This document shows positions 55,447 to 64,000 of a stretch of 64,000 bases of DNA, one piece after another (the stretch's first letter is position 1; every line of letters starts with the position of its first letter). This DNA is from Flavobacterium cheongpyeongense. Its GTDB lineage: Bacteria; Bacteroidota; Bacteroidia; Flavobacteriales; Flavobacteriaceae. Under the pieces are notes generated by a model. The model saw only the letters and a list, made by a program, of their open reading frames with translations, was not told where the DNA came from and did no database searches. Location of the stretch: assembly GCF_003202435.1 (NCBI RefSeq), contig NZ_QJHK01000002.1, forward strand, positions 372,001 to 436,000. The letters are read 5' to 3'. Both the position numbers and the translations under genes were made by a program.

Positions 55447-57231
55447 TTAAAATTTATAAAATTTCCAGTTTGTTTTAAAATCCCTTTCCAGCTTTTGATG
55501 GGTTAAAATTGCCCGTAACAATTCGATTGGCATACTGTTTTCATGCAAAATAGCATCATGAAATTCTTTATAACTCATTTTTCCGGTAGTGACCATTTCA
55601 TTTTTTAAAGCCATAAATTGTAAACCACCCAACATATAAGCTATTTGATACAAAGGGCTGTATCCTCCTTCAAAAGAGCGCCGTACCTCTCCTTCGGCAT
55701 TGGCCTGTTCATGTCCCACTCTGTCTACTAAAAAATCAATACATTGCTGTGGTGTCCATTTTCCTAAGTGGTAGTTTAATGAAAAAATTATTCTGGCACA
55801 ACGATGCATACGCCAAAACAACATTCCAATTTTATCCTCAGTTGTTTGGGGAAATTTTAGATCCCACAACAACATTTCCCAATACAATGAATTTCCTTCA
55901 ACCCAAAATGGTGTGTCAAAATGGCGATATGCTTTGTAACGATCACGCATAAATTGCTGTAAATGATGCCCTGCTATTAATTCATGATGAATAGTTGCGC
56001 GTGAGAAATTTGGGTTATTTCCACGCATACTCATCATTTTCTCTTCATACGTCATTGTATTTGTTGGATAGGAAATAATTAGGGATTCACCTCCTAAAAA
56101 GAAAGGATTTATTTTTTGTGCTTCAGGCGACATCATGTATACCCTCCAGGTTTCTTCTGCAATTGGCGGAATTGTCAACAGATCATTTTTCTTTAAAAAT
56201 TCAACAGATTGATTGTATAAATCTAACATTGCCTGAGGTTGGTCACCCGGTGCTACAAAAGATGTTTTGACTTTTTCCTGCGCATCTTTCCATTTATCGC
56301 CAAATCCCATTTCTTTTGATGCTTTTAGCAATTCTGCATCACACCACGCAAATTCTTTGTTGGCAATATTAACCAACTCTTCTGGTGAATACGGAATAAA
56401 TTCAGTCTCTAATTGACGTATTAATTCATCTCTTCCAATCGGATTTCCAATAATTCCACTTCCATCATCTTTTTGAGTACTTGTATCTACTTTTTTAGCT
56501 TTTAAAAGTGTAGCATAATCCGCAAGAAGTTTGTCTAATTCTTCATAGGTTCTTGGAACCCACCAAGTAAATAAAGGGTCATATCCATTATAAAACTCAA
56601 AATATTTTTTGAGAATCTGTTGTAATGCTTTTGAATGCTCTGCCGAAAAAAGGGAAGATTCTTTATCTAAACCGCTTATTTTGTCTACGGTTTTAATTTG
56701 CTCTTTAATGGTTTTGCATAACGCATTCATTTCTTTAGCAACAGCTTCGCTATTTACCTTATTTCCTCTAATACGTGGTTTTTCTAAAGCGTAAATCTGA
56801 TTTTCAAAAGCAAAATAACCTTTTATTTTGTTGTAAATCTTTTGCTGCTTAACCAACGCCTCTTTTTCATTATTCAAATTTCGATTAAATAAGATATAAT
56901 CAACTTTGCCATTAATATTCATTTTATCAAAATCCAATCCCTTTAAATTGTTTTGATATTCGCTTATTAATGCTAAAAGCCGCTCTCTCCTTTCCGGCGT
57001 ATTATAATCGCTTTTTTCAAAATAAGTCCCATAAGTATCAGCAGTACTGGCAACAGAATAAAATCTGATAATACTTCCTTTATCAGCTTCATATTGAATC
57101 ATAGTAGTATTTAGTTCACTGGTTTGCTGATATAAGTCAACGCTGAAAGTTTGTGCTAAAGCAGTGTCTGGGAACATCATTACTAATTTTAGAAAAAGAA
57201 AAAGTTTAATTGCAGCAGAAAAATTATCCAT
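55447..57231 (-). CDS. DUF885 family secreted putative peptidase
   Basis: The 594-residue protein has a signal peptide (PDTALAQ, about residue 27). It shows the DUF885 zinc-peptidase-like motif HHELIAGHHLQQFM (about 397-410), with the downstream WVEGNSLYWEMLLWDL block (about 425) providing a glutamate. The HE-x2-GHH pattern suggests a metal-dependent hydrolase. DUF885 proteins are often found with peptide or amino acid catabolic genes; biochemical data are scarce. It lies 52 bp after the S9 peptidase gene and probably shares its transcript. Confidence 0.85.
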   Translation of the reverse strand: MDNFSAAIKLFLFLKLVMMFPDTALAQTFSVDLYQQTSELNTTMIQYEADKGSIIRFYSVASTADTYGTYFEKSDYNTPERRERLLALISEYQNNLKGLDFDKMNINGKVDYILFNRNLNNEKEALVKQQKIYNKIKGYFAFENQIYALEKPRIRGNKVNSEAVAKEMNALCKTIKEQIKTVDKISGLDKESSLFSAEHSKALQQILKKYFEFYNGYDPLFTWWVPRTYEELDKLLADYATLLKAKKVDTSTQKDDGSGIIGNPIGRDELIRQLETEFIPYSPEELVNIANKEFAWCDAELLKASKEMGFGDKWKDAQEKVKTSFVAPGDQPQAMLDLYNQSVEFLKKNDLLTIPPIAEETWRVYMMSPEAQKINPFFLGGESLIISYPTNTMTYEEKMMSMRGNNPNFSRATIHHELIAGHHLQQFMRDRYKAYRHFDTPFWVEGNSLYWEMLLWDLKFPQTTEDKIGMLFWRMHRCARIIFSLNYHLGKWTPQQCIDFLVDRVGHEQANAEGEVRRSFEGGYSPLYQIAYMLGGLQFMALKNEMVTTGKMSYKEFHDAILHENSMPIELLRAILTHQKLERDFKTNWKFYKF

Positions 57232-57283
57232 AACTATGTCATTTCAACGTTTAAATCATTTTTAGAAGGTCAAAAAAGAAGTT

Positions 57284-59578
57284 TTACTGTAATAATTCGT
57301 CATTGTTTCTATTATGAGCATCTACCCCTAATAAATGTTTTACAAAAAAATCACGCTTTCGTTTTCTTCCATAAGGCCCTCCATCACTATGTCCGACACC
57401 TGGTAATGGCAAAAATTCAAAAGTTTTTCCACATTTTATTAATTCATCAGCCACGCGATAGGTAGATTCTGGCGGAACATTTTCGTCAGCCTCACCAACG
57501 ATTAGCAATAAATCACCTTTAAGTTTTGTTGCGTTTGTAACGTTCGATTGTTCTTCGTAGTTTTTATCAACAGGATACCCCATCCATTGCTCGTTCCACC
57601 ATTGTTTATCAACTCTGTTGTCATGACACCCGCAGGCAGCAACACCTGCTTTGTAAAATTCAGGATGAAACAATAAACCTCCTAAAGCATTTTGACCACC
57701 TGCAGAAGTACCGTACAAACCAACACGCGAATCATCAACATAAGCATATTTTTTTGCTAAAGCCTTTATCCAAAGAATTCTGTCTTCAAAACCTGCATCT
57801 TTCAAATTTTTCCAACAAACATCATGAAAAGCTTTTGAACGGTTTGCTGTACCCATACCGTCAATTTGTACAACTATAAAACCTAATTGAGCCAAACTTT
57901 GCATTTCGGCAGTGTATCTGTCCATAAAGTTTTTTGGAACAAAAGAATCTTGTGGTCCTGCATAAATACTTTCGATAACGGGGTATTTTTTATTTGGATC
58001 AAAATGAGCTGGTCTGCAAATAATTCCCCAAATATCTGTAACTCCGTCCCGTCCTTTTGCATGAAAAGGTTCCGGCAAAGACATTCCTGTTGCTAAATAA
58101 GCCGAAGCATCAGATTTCTCTAATTCCATTATTTTTGCACCATTATCAGTTCGATGCAATTCGATGGTAGTAGGAACATCCGGTTCTGAATAGGTATCGA
58201 TGTAATATTTTTTGTTTAGTGAAAATGAAATAGAATGATTTCCTTTTGAAGGAGTAAGATTAACCATTTTTTTTCCATCAAAATCTATTCGGTAATGATG
58301 AATATAATAAGGATCTTCGCCTGGATTCCTTCCGCTGGCTGAAAACCAAATTTCTTTTTTATGTTCGTCTATACTATCAACGCTTCTAACAACCCATTCG
58401 CCTTTAGTAATTTGTTTTTCTTTACCATTCAAACTATTGATCAAATAAAGATGCCTCCAGCCGTCTTTTTCAGACGAAATTACTACAGTATTGCTTTCTT
58501 TGTTATAATGTGTAAACAACCTGCTTTCGTAAATAAAAGTTTTGGTTTTTTCGTCAACAACAGAACGTGTTTCTCCGTTGCTGGCATTTACTTCAATTAT
58601 TCTAAACCGTTGATGCCCGCGATCTACTTTTTCGTAAGTAAAATAAGTCGCATCACCTTTGCGCCAGTCTAATTTAGGAGCATCAAAAAAATCAATAATT
58701 GGGGTGTTTACTTTTACAACTTTCTGATTAGCGACATGAAACAAATGCATTTCGTAAGTTGTAAAAGGATCTCCCGGCTGTTTGTATGGGTTTGATTTTA
58801 ATTTCCCTCTTGTTGTATTAGGCAATGATGATAAAACATAATACACTGGCAAATCTTCTACAAGAGTTATGTGATATCCAACTACATAATTACTATCAGG
58901 TGACCAGGCAAGGGCTCCGTAAGGTTTCTCTTTGGTACCATCTGTAGTAAATTGAATGGCTTCGCCTCCACTAATTGATTTTATAAATACATTATGATCT
59001 TTGATGTAAGCTGACCATTTTTTATTGGGTGAAATACTATCTGTCTTAAAAAAATTCCATCTGGCCCATTGGTCGTTTAATTTCGGATATTTATTAAAAT
59101 CCTTAGGCAATGATGCAACACTTTTGATGCTGTAATCTGATAAATTTACCTGAAAATAACTTTTATCATATTTTAAGGTGATTGATTTGGCTTTAGAATC
59201 GTAGTTTAAACTGTCGATAGCCAGGTTTTTTTGCGAAAGTGCTTTTCCAGTTATTACACTTAGTGCTTTTTTAAGTTTAGGTTCATTAAACAATTTACTT
59301 TTTGTACCTTTTGTGGCATCAGCCAGAATATATTCGCGCACACTGTCTTTTAAGACATTAGAATACCAAAATAAATTTCCGTCTGGTTGCCAGTGTGCAT
59401 GAATACTTGTTTTAAAAACTTTGTTTTTAACGGCATCATCTAATTTTAATGCCTGCTTATATCGTTCTAAAATTTCGCTTTTAGAGGGCTGATAGGGAAT
59501 TGCTTCTTTATTTTGTGCATAAAAATGGCAACTAAGAAACAATGTAAAAAAGGCAGTGATATATAAATTGTTCTTCAT
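57284..59578 (-). CDS. S9 family prolyl oligopeptidase / dipeptidyl peptidase IV
   Basis: A peptidase of 764 residues. An export signal (residues 1-21, SCHFYAQ, with a possible lipobox) precedes an eight-bladed propeller (DPPIV_N) and the alpha/beta-hydrolase domain from about residue 510. The catalytic triad is Ser in GLYGTSAGGQNALGG, Asp in LLLIVGEADENVPPE and His in LPGVGHSDGGPYG. S9 enzymes cut next to proline, which would release hydroxyproline-containing dipeptides from collagen-like sequences. It is 63 bp downstream of the epimerase gene. Confidence 0.93.
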   Translation of the reverse strand: MKNNLYITAFFTLFLSCHFYAQNKEAIPYQPSKSEILERYKQALKLDDAVKNKVFKTSIHAHWQPDGNLFWYSNVLKDSVREYILADATKGTKSKLFNEPKLKKALSVITGKALSQKNLAIDSLNYDSKAKSITLKYDKSYFQVNLSDYSIKSVASLPKDFNKYPKLNDQWARWNFFKTDSISPNKKWSAYIKDHNVFIKSISGGEAIQFTTDGTKEKPYGALAWSPDSNYVVGYHITLVEDLPVYYVLSSLPNTTRGKLKSNPYKQPGDPFTTYEMHLFHVANQKVVKVNTPIIDFFDAPKLDWRKGDATYFTYEKVDRGHQRFRIIEVNASNGETRSVVDEKTKTFIYESRLFTHYNKESNTVVISSEKDGWRHLYLINSLNGKEKQITKGEWVVRSVDSIDEHKKEIWFSASGRNPGEDPYYIHHYRIDFDGKKMVNLTPSKGNHSISFSLNKKYYIDTYSEPDVPTTIELHRTDNGAKIMELEKSDASAYLATGMSLPEPFHAKGRDGVTDIWGIICRPAHFDPNKKYPVIESIYAGPQDSFVPKNFMDRYTAEMQSLAQLGFIVVQIDGMGTANRSKAFHDVCWKNLKDAGFEDRILWIKALAKKYAYVDDSRVGLYGTSAGGQNALGGLLFHPEFYKAGVAACGCHDNRVDKQWWNEQWMGYPVDKNYEEQSNVTNATKLKGDLLLIVGEADENVPPESTYRVADELIKCGKTFEFLPLPGVGHSDGGPYGRKRKRDFFVKHLLGVDAHNRNNDELLQ

Positions 59579-59641
59579 ACTTATCTGAAAAGGGAACCTT
59601 TGTTTATATTATATAGTATAAGCGGTCTGCTATAAACCTCA

Positions 59642-60652
59642 CTACAACACCTGAAATCCATGAGCATACGGATCATCTTCTTCGTCAATTATTATGGTAT
59701 TATATCCGTAGATTTTTGCCCAGCCCTGAATACTAGGAACAATTGCTTTAATAGCTCCGATTGAAGTTTCTTCTTCAATTCGGCCAACGAACTTGCTTCC
59801 GATATAACTTTCATGGATAAATTCGTCGCCTTTTTTAAGTAATCCTTTTGCATGTAATTGTGCTATCCTTGCCGAAGTTCCGGTACCACAGGGAGATCTG
59901 TCGATTGCTTTATCTCCGTAGAATACCGCATTTCTGCCTGATGACGATGGATCGATTGGCGAGCCCGTCCAAAGCATGTGGCTAACATCCCTAATGGTAT
60001 CATTTTCAGGGTGAATAAATAAATCAGGGTATTTTTCGTTTATTCTTTTTCGTAGTACCTGACTGTATTGTACTATTTTGCTTGCCGTGAAATCCTGAAT
60101 TCCTGAGAAATTTTTCTGAGGATCAACGATTGCATAGTAATTTCCGCCATAAGCGACATCAAAAACCAACTCTCCTAATTCCGGACAATCAATAGTTAAA
60201 TACTCAGCAGCTAAGTAGGATTTTACATTGGTCAATTTAACCCATTCTACTTTTTTACCAACCTGCTTATACTCTATTTTAACTAATCCAGCGGGTGCTT
60301 CCATGTTTATTTTTCCAGCAACTTTTGGACTAACTAATCCTTCCTCTATCGCTATGGTAATAGTGCCTATTGTACCATGTCCGCACATGGGCAGACAGCC
60401 AGAGGTTTCTATAAATAAAATTCCGAAATCATTTTCGGGATTAGTTGGTGGAAACAGGATACTTCCACTCATCATATCGTGTCCCCGTGGCTCAAACATT
60501 AACCCTTTACGAATCCAGTCATATTCGTTCAAAAAATGCTGCCTCTTTTCGCTCATGTTTGCCCCAACTAAATTAGGTCCGCCACCAGCTACAACTCTTA
60601 CAGGATTTCCACAAGTATGTGCATCTACACAAAAGAATGTTTTTCTGGCCAT
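59642..60652 (-). CDS. 4-hydroxyproline 2-epimerase (proline racemase family)
   Basis: A proline racemase-family protein of 336 residues with both catalytic cysteines: Cys90 in LPMCGHGTIG and Cys255 in DRSPCGTGTSA. Having both cysteines makes it an epimerase rather than a trans-3-hydroxyproline dehydratase, in which the first is replaced. It converts trans-4-hydroxy-L-proline to cis-4-hydroxy-D-proline. It begins 3 bp after the aldehyde dehydrogenase stop codon and is the pivotal marker of this locus. Confidence 0.93.
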   Translation of the reverse strand: MARKTFFCVDAHTCGNPVRVVAGGGPNLVGANMSEKRQHFLNEYDWIRKGLMFEPRGHDMMSGSILFPPTNPENDFGILFIETSGCLPMCGHGTIGTITIAIEEGLVSPKVAGKINMEAPAGLVKIEYKQVGKKVEWVKLTNVKSYLAAEYLTIDCPELGELVFDVAYGGNYYAIVDPQKNFSGIQDFTASKIVQYSQVLRKRINEKYPDLFIHPENDTIRDVSHMLWTGSPIDPSSSGRNAVFYGDKAIDRSPCGTGTSARIAQLHAKGLLKKGDEFIHESYIGSKFVGRIEEETSIGAIKAIVPSIQGWAKIYGYNTIIIDEEDDPYAHGFQVL

Positions 60653-60655
60653 TTT

Positions 60656-62239
60656 TTAAATTGAATCAGTTGTTTGAATATTATTAACTAATCTGGAAAG
60701 TCCCAGAGGATTTTCGTTTTGTAATGCTTCTGGCAGCAAATCATTAGGCCAGTTCTGATAACTAAAAGGTCTAACCCATCGTTTAATGGCATCAATTCCA
60801 ACAGCAGTAAATCTGGAATCGGAAGAAGATGGATAAGGACCTCCATGCACCATTGCCGGACAAACTTCTACACCAGTTGGCATTCCATTAAAAATGATAC
60901 GGCCTACACGATTTCCCAGGGCATCTACAACATCATTAAAAGTTTTAATTTCAGTTTCTTCTCCCAAAATGGTACCGGTTAACTGACCTTCTAACGCATT
61001 AAGTACAGCAACTAATTCAGCTTTGTTTTCACACTGTACGATCATTGAAAAAGGCCCAAAAACCTCTTTGTGTAAAACCGTATTTTTTAAAAATTCCTTT
61101 CCTGATACGGTAACTATTTTTTGTGCGGCATAATTAGGCTTATCGTTTTTATCATAAGCTGCAACTACCTGAACCCCTTGCTGCGAACTCAAGGAATCTT
61201 TATTAACCTCGTAGTTTTTATGAATAGACGGGCTTAACATACAAATAGGATCCATTTTTAAAATCTCATTTGCTAATTGATTGGAAAAATTTTCTAAATC
61301 GTCGTTTTTAATACCCAGTATCAATCCAGGATTGGTACAAAACTGACCCGCACCGAGCGTCACAGATCCAGCACAGGCAATAGCCCATTTTTGTGCATTT
61401 TGTTTTAATGCATCCGGAAGAATCACAACTGGATTAATACTTCCCATTTCTGCAAAAACCGGAATAGGTTCAGGTCGCCCGGCAGCCAAATCATATAATG
61501 CACGGCCTCCATTTATACTTCCTGTAAACCCTACAGCTTTTACTAACGGATCTTTTACTAATTGAACTCCTACCTCAATACCGCTACTGTTCAAATTTGA
61601 AAAAACACCTTCTGGCATGTTCGTTTTCTGAGCTGCTTTTATAATTGCTGATGCTACCATTTCACTTGTACCAGCATGCATTGGATGACTTTTTACAATT
61701 ACAGGACAACCCGATGCCAATGCAGAGGCTGTGTCACCACCTGCAGTAGAATAAGCAAATGGGAAATTACTGGAACCAAATACAACTACAGTACCTAATG
61801 GCCGCATCATTTTACGGATGTCTACTTTAGGTAATGGTTTTCTATCCGGAATAGCGGTGTCAATAGTAGCTTCTACCCAACTGCCTTCTTCCACTAAATC
61901 TGCAAAAGCATTGAGCTGACCAATGGTTCTGCCTCGCTCTCCTTCTGCGCGTCCTTTGGGTAAACCGGATTCCTGACAATAAACGTCGAGCAAATCTTCG
62001 CCCAAAGTCATAATCTCTTCAGCAATTGTTCTTAGAAACAGGGCTTTTTCTTTGCCAGTAGCTTTTTGAAAAGATAAAAATGCATGGTGTGCAATAGCTG
62101 TTGCTAATTTTATTTCATCTGTAGTAGCTTCAGTAAATTGCCAGGGATTATGGATATTGAGCTGTGGGTTAAATGTTTTGAAAACTTTATCTCCACCCGC
62201 TATCAACTGACTGCCTATGTAATTTTTTCCAGTAATCAT
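60656..62239 (-). CDS. 2,5-dioxopentanoate (alpha-ketoglutaric semialdehyde) dehydrogenase
   Basis: A 527-residue aldehyde dehydrogenase. The catalytic cysteine is in LGAGQFCTNPGL (about residue 307), the general-base glutamate in PIPVFAEMGSINPVV (about 269), and VVVFGSSNFPFAYSTAGGDTASALASGCPVIVKSHP is the cofactor-binding segment of this class. The length of about 525 and the FGSSNFPFAYS phrase mark the alpha-KGSA dehydrogenase subgroup. It yields 2-oxoglutarate, the end of the hydroxyproline pathway. It is 68 bp after the deaminase gene and 3 bp before the epimerase gene. Confidence 0.93.
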   Translation of the reverse strand: MITGKNYIGSQLIAGGDKVFKTFNPQLNIHNPWQFTEATTDEIKLATAIAHHAFLSFQKATGKEKALFLRTIAEEIMTLGEDLLDVYCQESGLPKGRAEGERGRTIGQLNAFADLVEEGSWVEATIDTAIPDRKPLPKVDIRKMMRPLGTVVVFGSSNFPFAYSTAGGDTASALASGCPVIVKSHPMHAGTSEMVASAIIKAAQKTNMPEGVFSNLNSSGIEVGVQLVKDPLVKAVGFTGSINGGRALYDLAAGRPEPIPVFAEMGSINPVVILPDALKQNAQKWAIACAGSVTLGAGQFCTNPGLILGIKNDDLENFSNQLANEILKMDPICMLSPSIHKNYEVNKDSLSSQQGVQVVAAYDKNDKPNYAAQKIVTVSGKEFLKNTVLHKEVFGPFSMIVQCENKAELVAVLNALEGQLTGTILGEETEIKTFNDVVDALGNRVGRIIFNGMPTGVEVCPAMVHGGPYPSSSDSRFTAVGIDAIKRWVRPFSYQNWPNDLLPEALQNENPLGLSRLVNNIQTTDSI

Positions 62240-62307
62240 TATTTAATTATTTTGGGATTTGGTAATTTATAAGATTGAAAACTATTTTCAAAATCCTACA
62301 CTTAAGT

Positions 62308-63222
62308 TTACAAACTTTTATAGTCAGGAAGTGCAGGTCTTGTTGCTAATGCACTGGTGATAATAGCCAAAACCCTTTCTCTCTCAGCACCCATTAATGG
62401 GACTCTCGGTGCACGTACATATTCGCTTCCTAATCCGGCACCTACCTCTGCTAATTTAATATTTTGAACCAATTGTGGATTGATATCCAACTCTAATAAA
62501 GGTAAAAACCAACGATAAATAGTTAAAGCTTCCTGAATTCTTCCTGCTTTTGCTAATTTATAAATTGCAACGGTTTCTTCTGGAAAAGCATCCACTAGTC
62601 CTCCAACCCATCCGTCTGCTCCCATTAATAAGCTTTCTAAACCTAATGTATCCACACCTGTCAGTACTTTTAATCTGGAACCAAAACGATTAATTATTCG
62701 GGTTACATTAGAAATATCTCTTGTTGATTCTTTAACAGCCTGAATATTATCAAAAACCATCAGCTCTTCAAACATATCCAGTGTAACCTCAATTTTATAA
62801 TCAACCGGATTATTATATATCATTATAGGCAGTGAAGTACTTTTGGCAACATCAGAAAAATATTTTACCGTTTCATAATCTGTAGCTTTATAACGCATTG
62901 GAGGTAACATCATTAAACCTTTTGCTCCATTAAGTTCTGCTTTATTAGCTGCTTCAATAGCACCACGGGTCGTTTGTTCAGCAATATTCATAATCACAGG
63001 GACTTTTCCATCAACGACACGAATAGTTTCTAAAACTAACTCTTTCTTTTCTTCCTCTAATAGTGTACTGGCTTCCCCTAATGTTCCTCCAAGGATAATA
63101 CCTTCAACACCTGCATTTAATTGTGCCTCAAGGTTTTTACCAAACATTTTTAAATCTAATGTATCTTCAGCTGTAAAATTTGTAGTTACCGCTGGCATTA
63201 CCCCTTTCCATTGAATATTCAT
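62308..63222 (-). CDS. DHDPS-family 1-pyrroline-4-hydroxy-2-carboxylate deaminase
   Basis: A dihydrodipicolinate synthase/NAL-family protein of 304 residues. The Schiff-base lysine is Lys164 in IQAVKESTRD and the partner tyrosine Tyr136 in IMIYNNPVDY, with the family motif GIILGGTLGEASTL near residue 41. Real DHDPS has GTTGE here, so the GGTLGE form points to a side branch. In hydroxyproline operons this family deaminates pyrroline-hydroxycarboxylate to 2-oxoglutarate semialdehyde. It is the first gene of the minus-strand operon. Confidence 0.9.
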   Translation of the reverse strand: MNIQWKGVMPAVTTNFTAEDTLDLKMFGKNLEAQLNAGVEGIILGGTLGEASTLLEEEKKELVLETIRVVDGKVPVIMNIAEQTTRGAIEAANKAELNGAKGLMMLPPMRYKATDYETVKYFSDVAKSTSLPIMIYNNPVDYKIEVTLDMFEELMVFDNIQAVKESTRDISNVTRIINRFGSRLKVLTGVDTLGLESLLMGADGWVGGLVDAFPEETVAIYKLAKAGRIQEALTIYRWFLPLLELDINPQLVQNIKLAEVGAGLGSEYVRAPRVPLMGAERERVLAIITSALATRPALPDYKSL

Positions 63223-63256
63223 AATAATAGTATTTTTTTAAAATTATTTATTTATT

Positions 63257-63288
63257 CAAAGGTATTAAGTCATACCTGAATACTTAAT
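63257..63288 (-). promoter_or_regulatory. Promoter and nested palindromes of the hydroxyproline operon
   Basis: On the minus strand TACCTTTG (63264-63257) is a perfect TAnnTTTG -7 box, 35 bp before the start codon at 63222. It is overlapped by AGGTAT-N6-ATACCT (63260-63277), and ATTAAGT/ACTTAAT (63264-63270, 63282-63288) forms a second inverted repeat. Both are likely regulator sites, for the divergent AraC protein or another factor. No clear -33 element was found. Confidence 0.5.
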
Positions 63289-63416
63289 TAAACTTGTTAT
63301 CTAAAAGTAATACTATATTATCTTGTTTGTGTGAATATTATAAAAATCAGGTTAATTTTTATCCCTGTTTTAATTTAATTCCTATCTTTCACTCAACTTC
63401 CAAAAAACTAAATATT

Positions 63417-64000
63417 ATGAAAATCTTTCCATTTAAAATTCCTAAATCAAATGAAGGTGCCTTCATTTATCAGGAGGATCGAGAATACGTTTTTTATGAC
63501 AAATACCACCAGCATGAAGAAATTCAGATCAGCTATATTAAAAAAGGTGAAGGGACTGTTTTGGTTGGGGATATGATCTCTGAATATAAAGAAGGAGACA
63601 TTCTTATATTAGGGAGTAATTTACCACATGTTTTTAAAAGTGATAAAACAGAAAATAAAAAACTCTCTGTTATGATAACTATTTTTTTTACTAAAGACGC
63701 ATTTGGTAAAAACTTTTTTAGCATGCCAGAGTTAAACAATACAGAACCATTTTTTGAAGCTATTAAAAACGGGGTACGAATAACCAATAATAAACCCTCT
63801 GTCTTAAAAAGATTTAAAAAATTTAAGGATGCAGATAAATACGATCAGTTTTTAATTTTCTTTCACCTGTTAAAAGCCTTTTATGAAGCTGAAAAAAAAC
63901 CTCTTTCCAGTTATGTTTTTAATAAACCTTTTACAGATGCCGAAGGAAAAAGAATGCAGATGGTTTTTGACTTTGTCATGAACAATTATCAAAAAAACAT
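63417..64000 (+). CDS. AraC family regulator of the hydroxyproline locus (cut by right edge)
   Basis: The frame is open from ATG at 63417 to the window end, 194 residues visible. The N-terminal part is a cupin-type ligand-binding domain (YHQHEEIQISYIKKGEGTVLVGDMISEYKEGDILILGSNLPHVF, about 30-73), as in AraC-type sugar or amino acid regulators. The last residues (MQMVFDFVMNNYQKN) begin the AraC helix-turn-helix domain, which lies mostly outside the window. It is divergent from the catabolic operon with a 195-bp shared promoter region, so it is very probably its regulator. Confidence 0.85.
   Translation, partial: MKIFPFKIPKSNEGAFIYQEDREYVFYDKYHQHEEIQISYIKKGEGTVLVGDMISEYKEGDILILGSNLPHVFKSDKTENKKLSVMITIFFTKDAFGKNFFSMPELNNTEPFFEAIKNGVRITNNKPSVLKRFKKFKDADKYDQFLIFFHLLKAFYEAEKKPLSSYVFNKPFTDAEGKRMQMVFDFVMNNYQKN

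Overview
The window looks like a chromosomal segment of a Flavobacterium-type member of the Bacteroidota. The grounds are AT-rich DNA, SusC/SusD and TonB receptor architecture, -7 elements of the TAnnTTTG type, very weak Shine-Dalgarno signals, many two-component kinases, and household genes (prfA, topB, nhaA, a membrane MutS homologue) that read as flavobacterial. No rRNA, tRNA, CRISPR array, integrase or transposase was seen. GC content was not computed; statements about base composition are by eye.

Layout. 1-1578: start of a large outer-membrane OmpA/DUF5723-like gene cut by the left edge. 1825-7673: CsbD protein, an AraC / response regulator / CHASE3 kinase operon, then a stress-type cluster of small envelope proteins (DUF4142-like lipoprotein, beta-barrel, Lmo0937-type, YtxH, holin-X-like, unknown). 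8075-12196: prfA, a conserved structured RNA-like element, a 165-bp direct repeat bracketing an unknown secreted protein, and a lipoprotein with a CxxCH motif. 12600-17110: accessory island with a MITE-like inverted-repeat element, a restriction-modification locus whose methyltransferase has lost its N-terminus, and a divergent Xre/unknown module bordered by GAAGTC/GACTTC hairpin repeats. 17158-23561: DUF5995 protein, pectinesterase, topoisomerase III, DUF6265 lipoprotein, MFS permease. 24077-30589: two TonB siderophore-type receptors around a DUF4198 protein, all sharing one promoter-overlapping motif, then a HIT protein. 30642-35029: membrane MutS-like ATPase, UspA and NhaA.

35373-44756 is a dense signalling region: a GAF kinase, a single-domain receiver, a 998-residue PAS kinase that begins with a heme-NO-binding-associated (HNOBA)-like domain, a FIST protein of the kind that includes the NosP nitric oxide sensors, a second kinase, an Hpt protein and a convergent LytTR regulator. 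It reads as a complete sensor-to-phosphorelay unit, with FIST standing where an H-NOX sensor would be expected.

45278-64000 is a trans-4-hydroxy-L-proline and peptide utilisation locus: SusC/SusD uptake, M61, DUF885 and S9 peptidases, an APC permease, then hydroxyproline 2-epimerase, D-hydroxyproline dehydrogenase, pyrroline-hydroxycarboxylate deaminase and 2-oxoglutarate semialdehyde dehydrogenase, with a divergent AraC regulator cut by the right edge. Every step from hydroxyproline-rich peptide (for example collagen) to 2-oxoglutarate has a candidate gene. A vestige of a GH127-type beta-L-arabinofuranosidase gene lies inside the locus.
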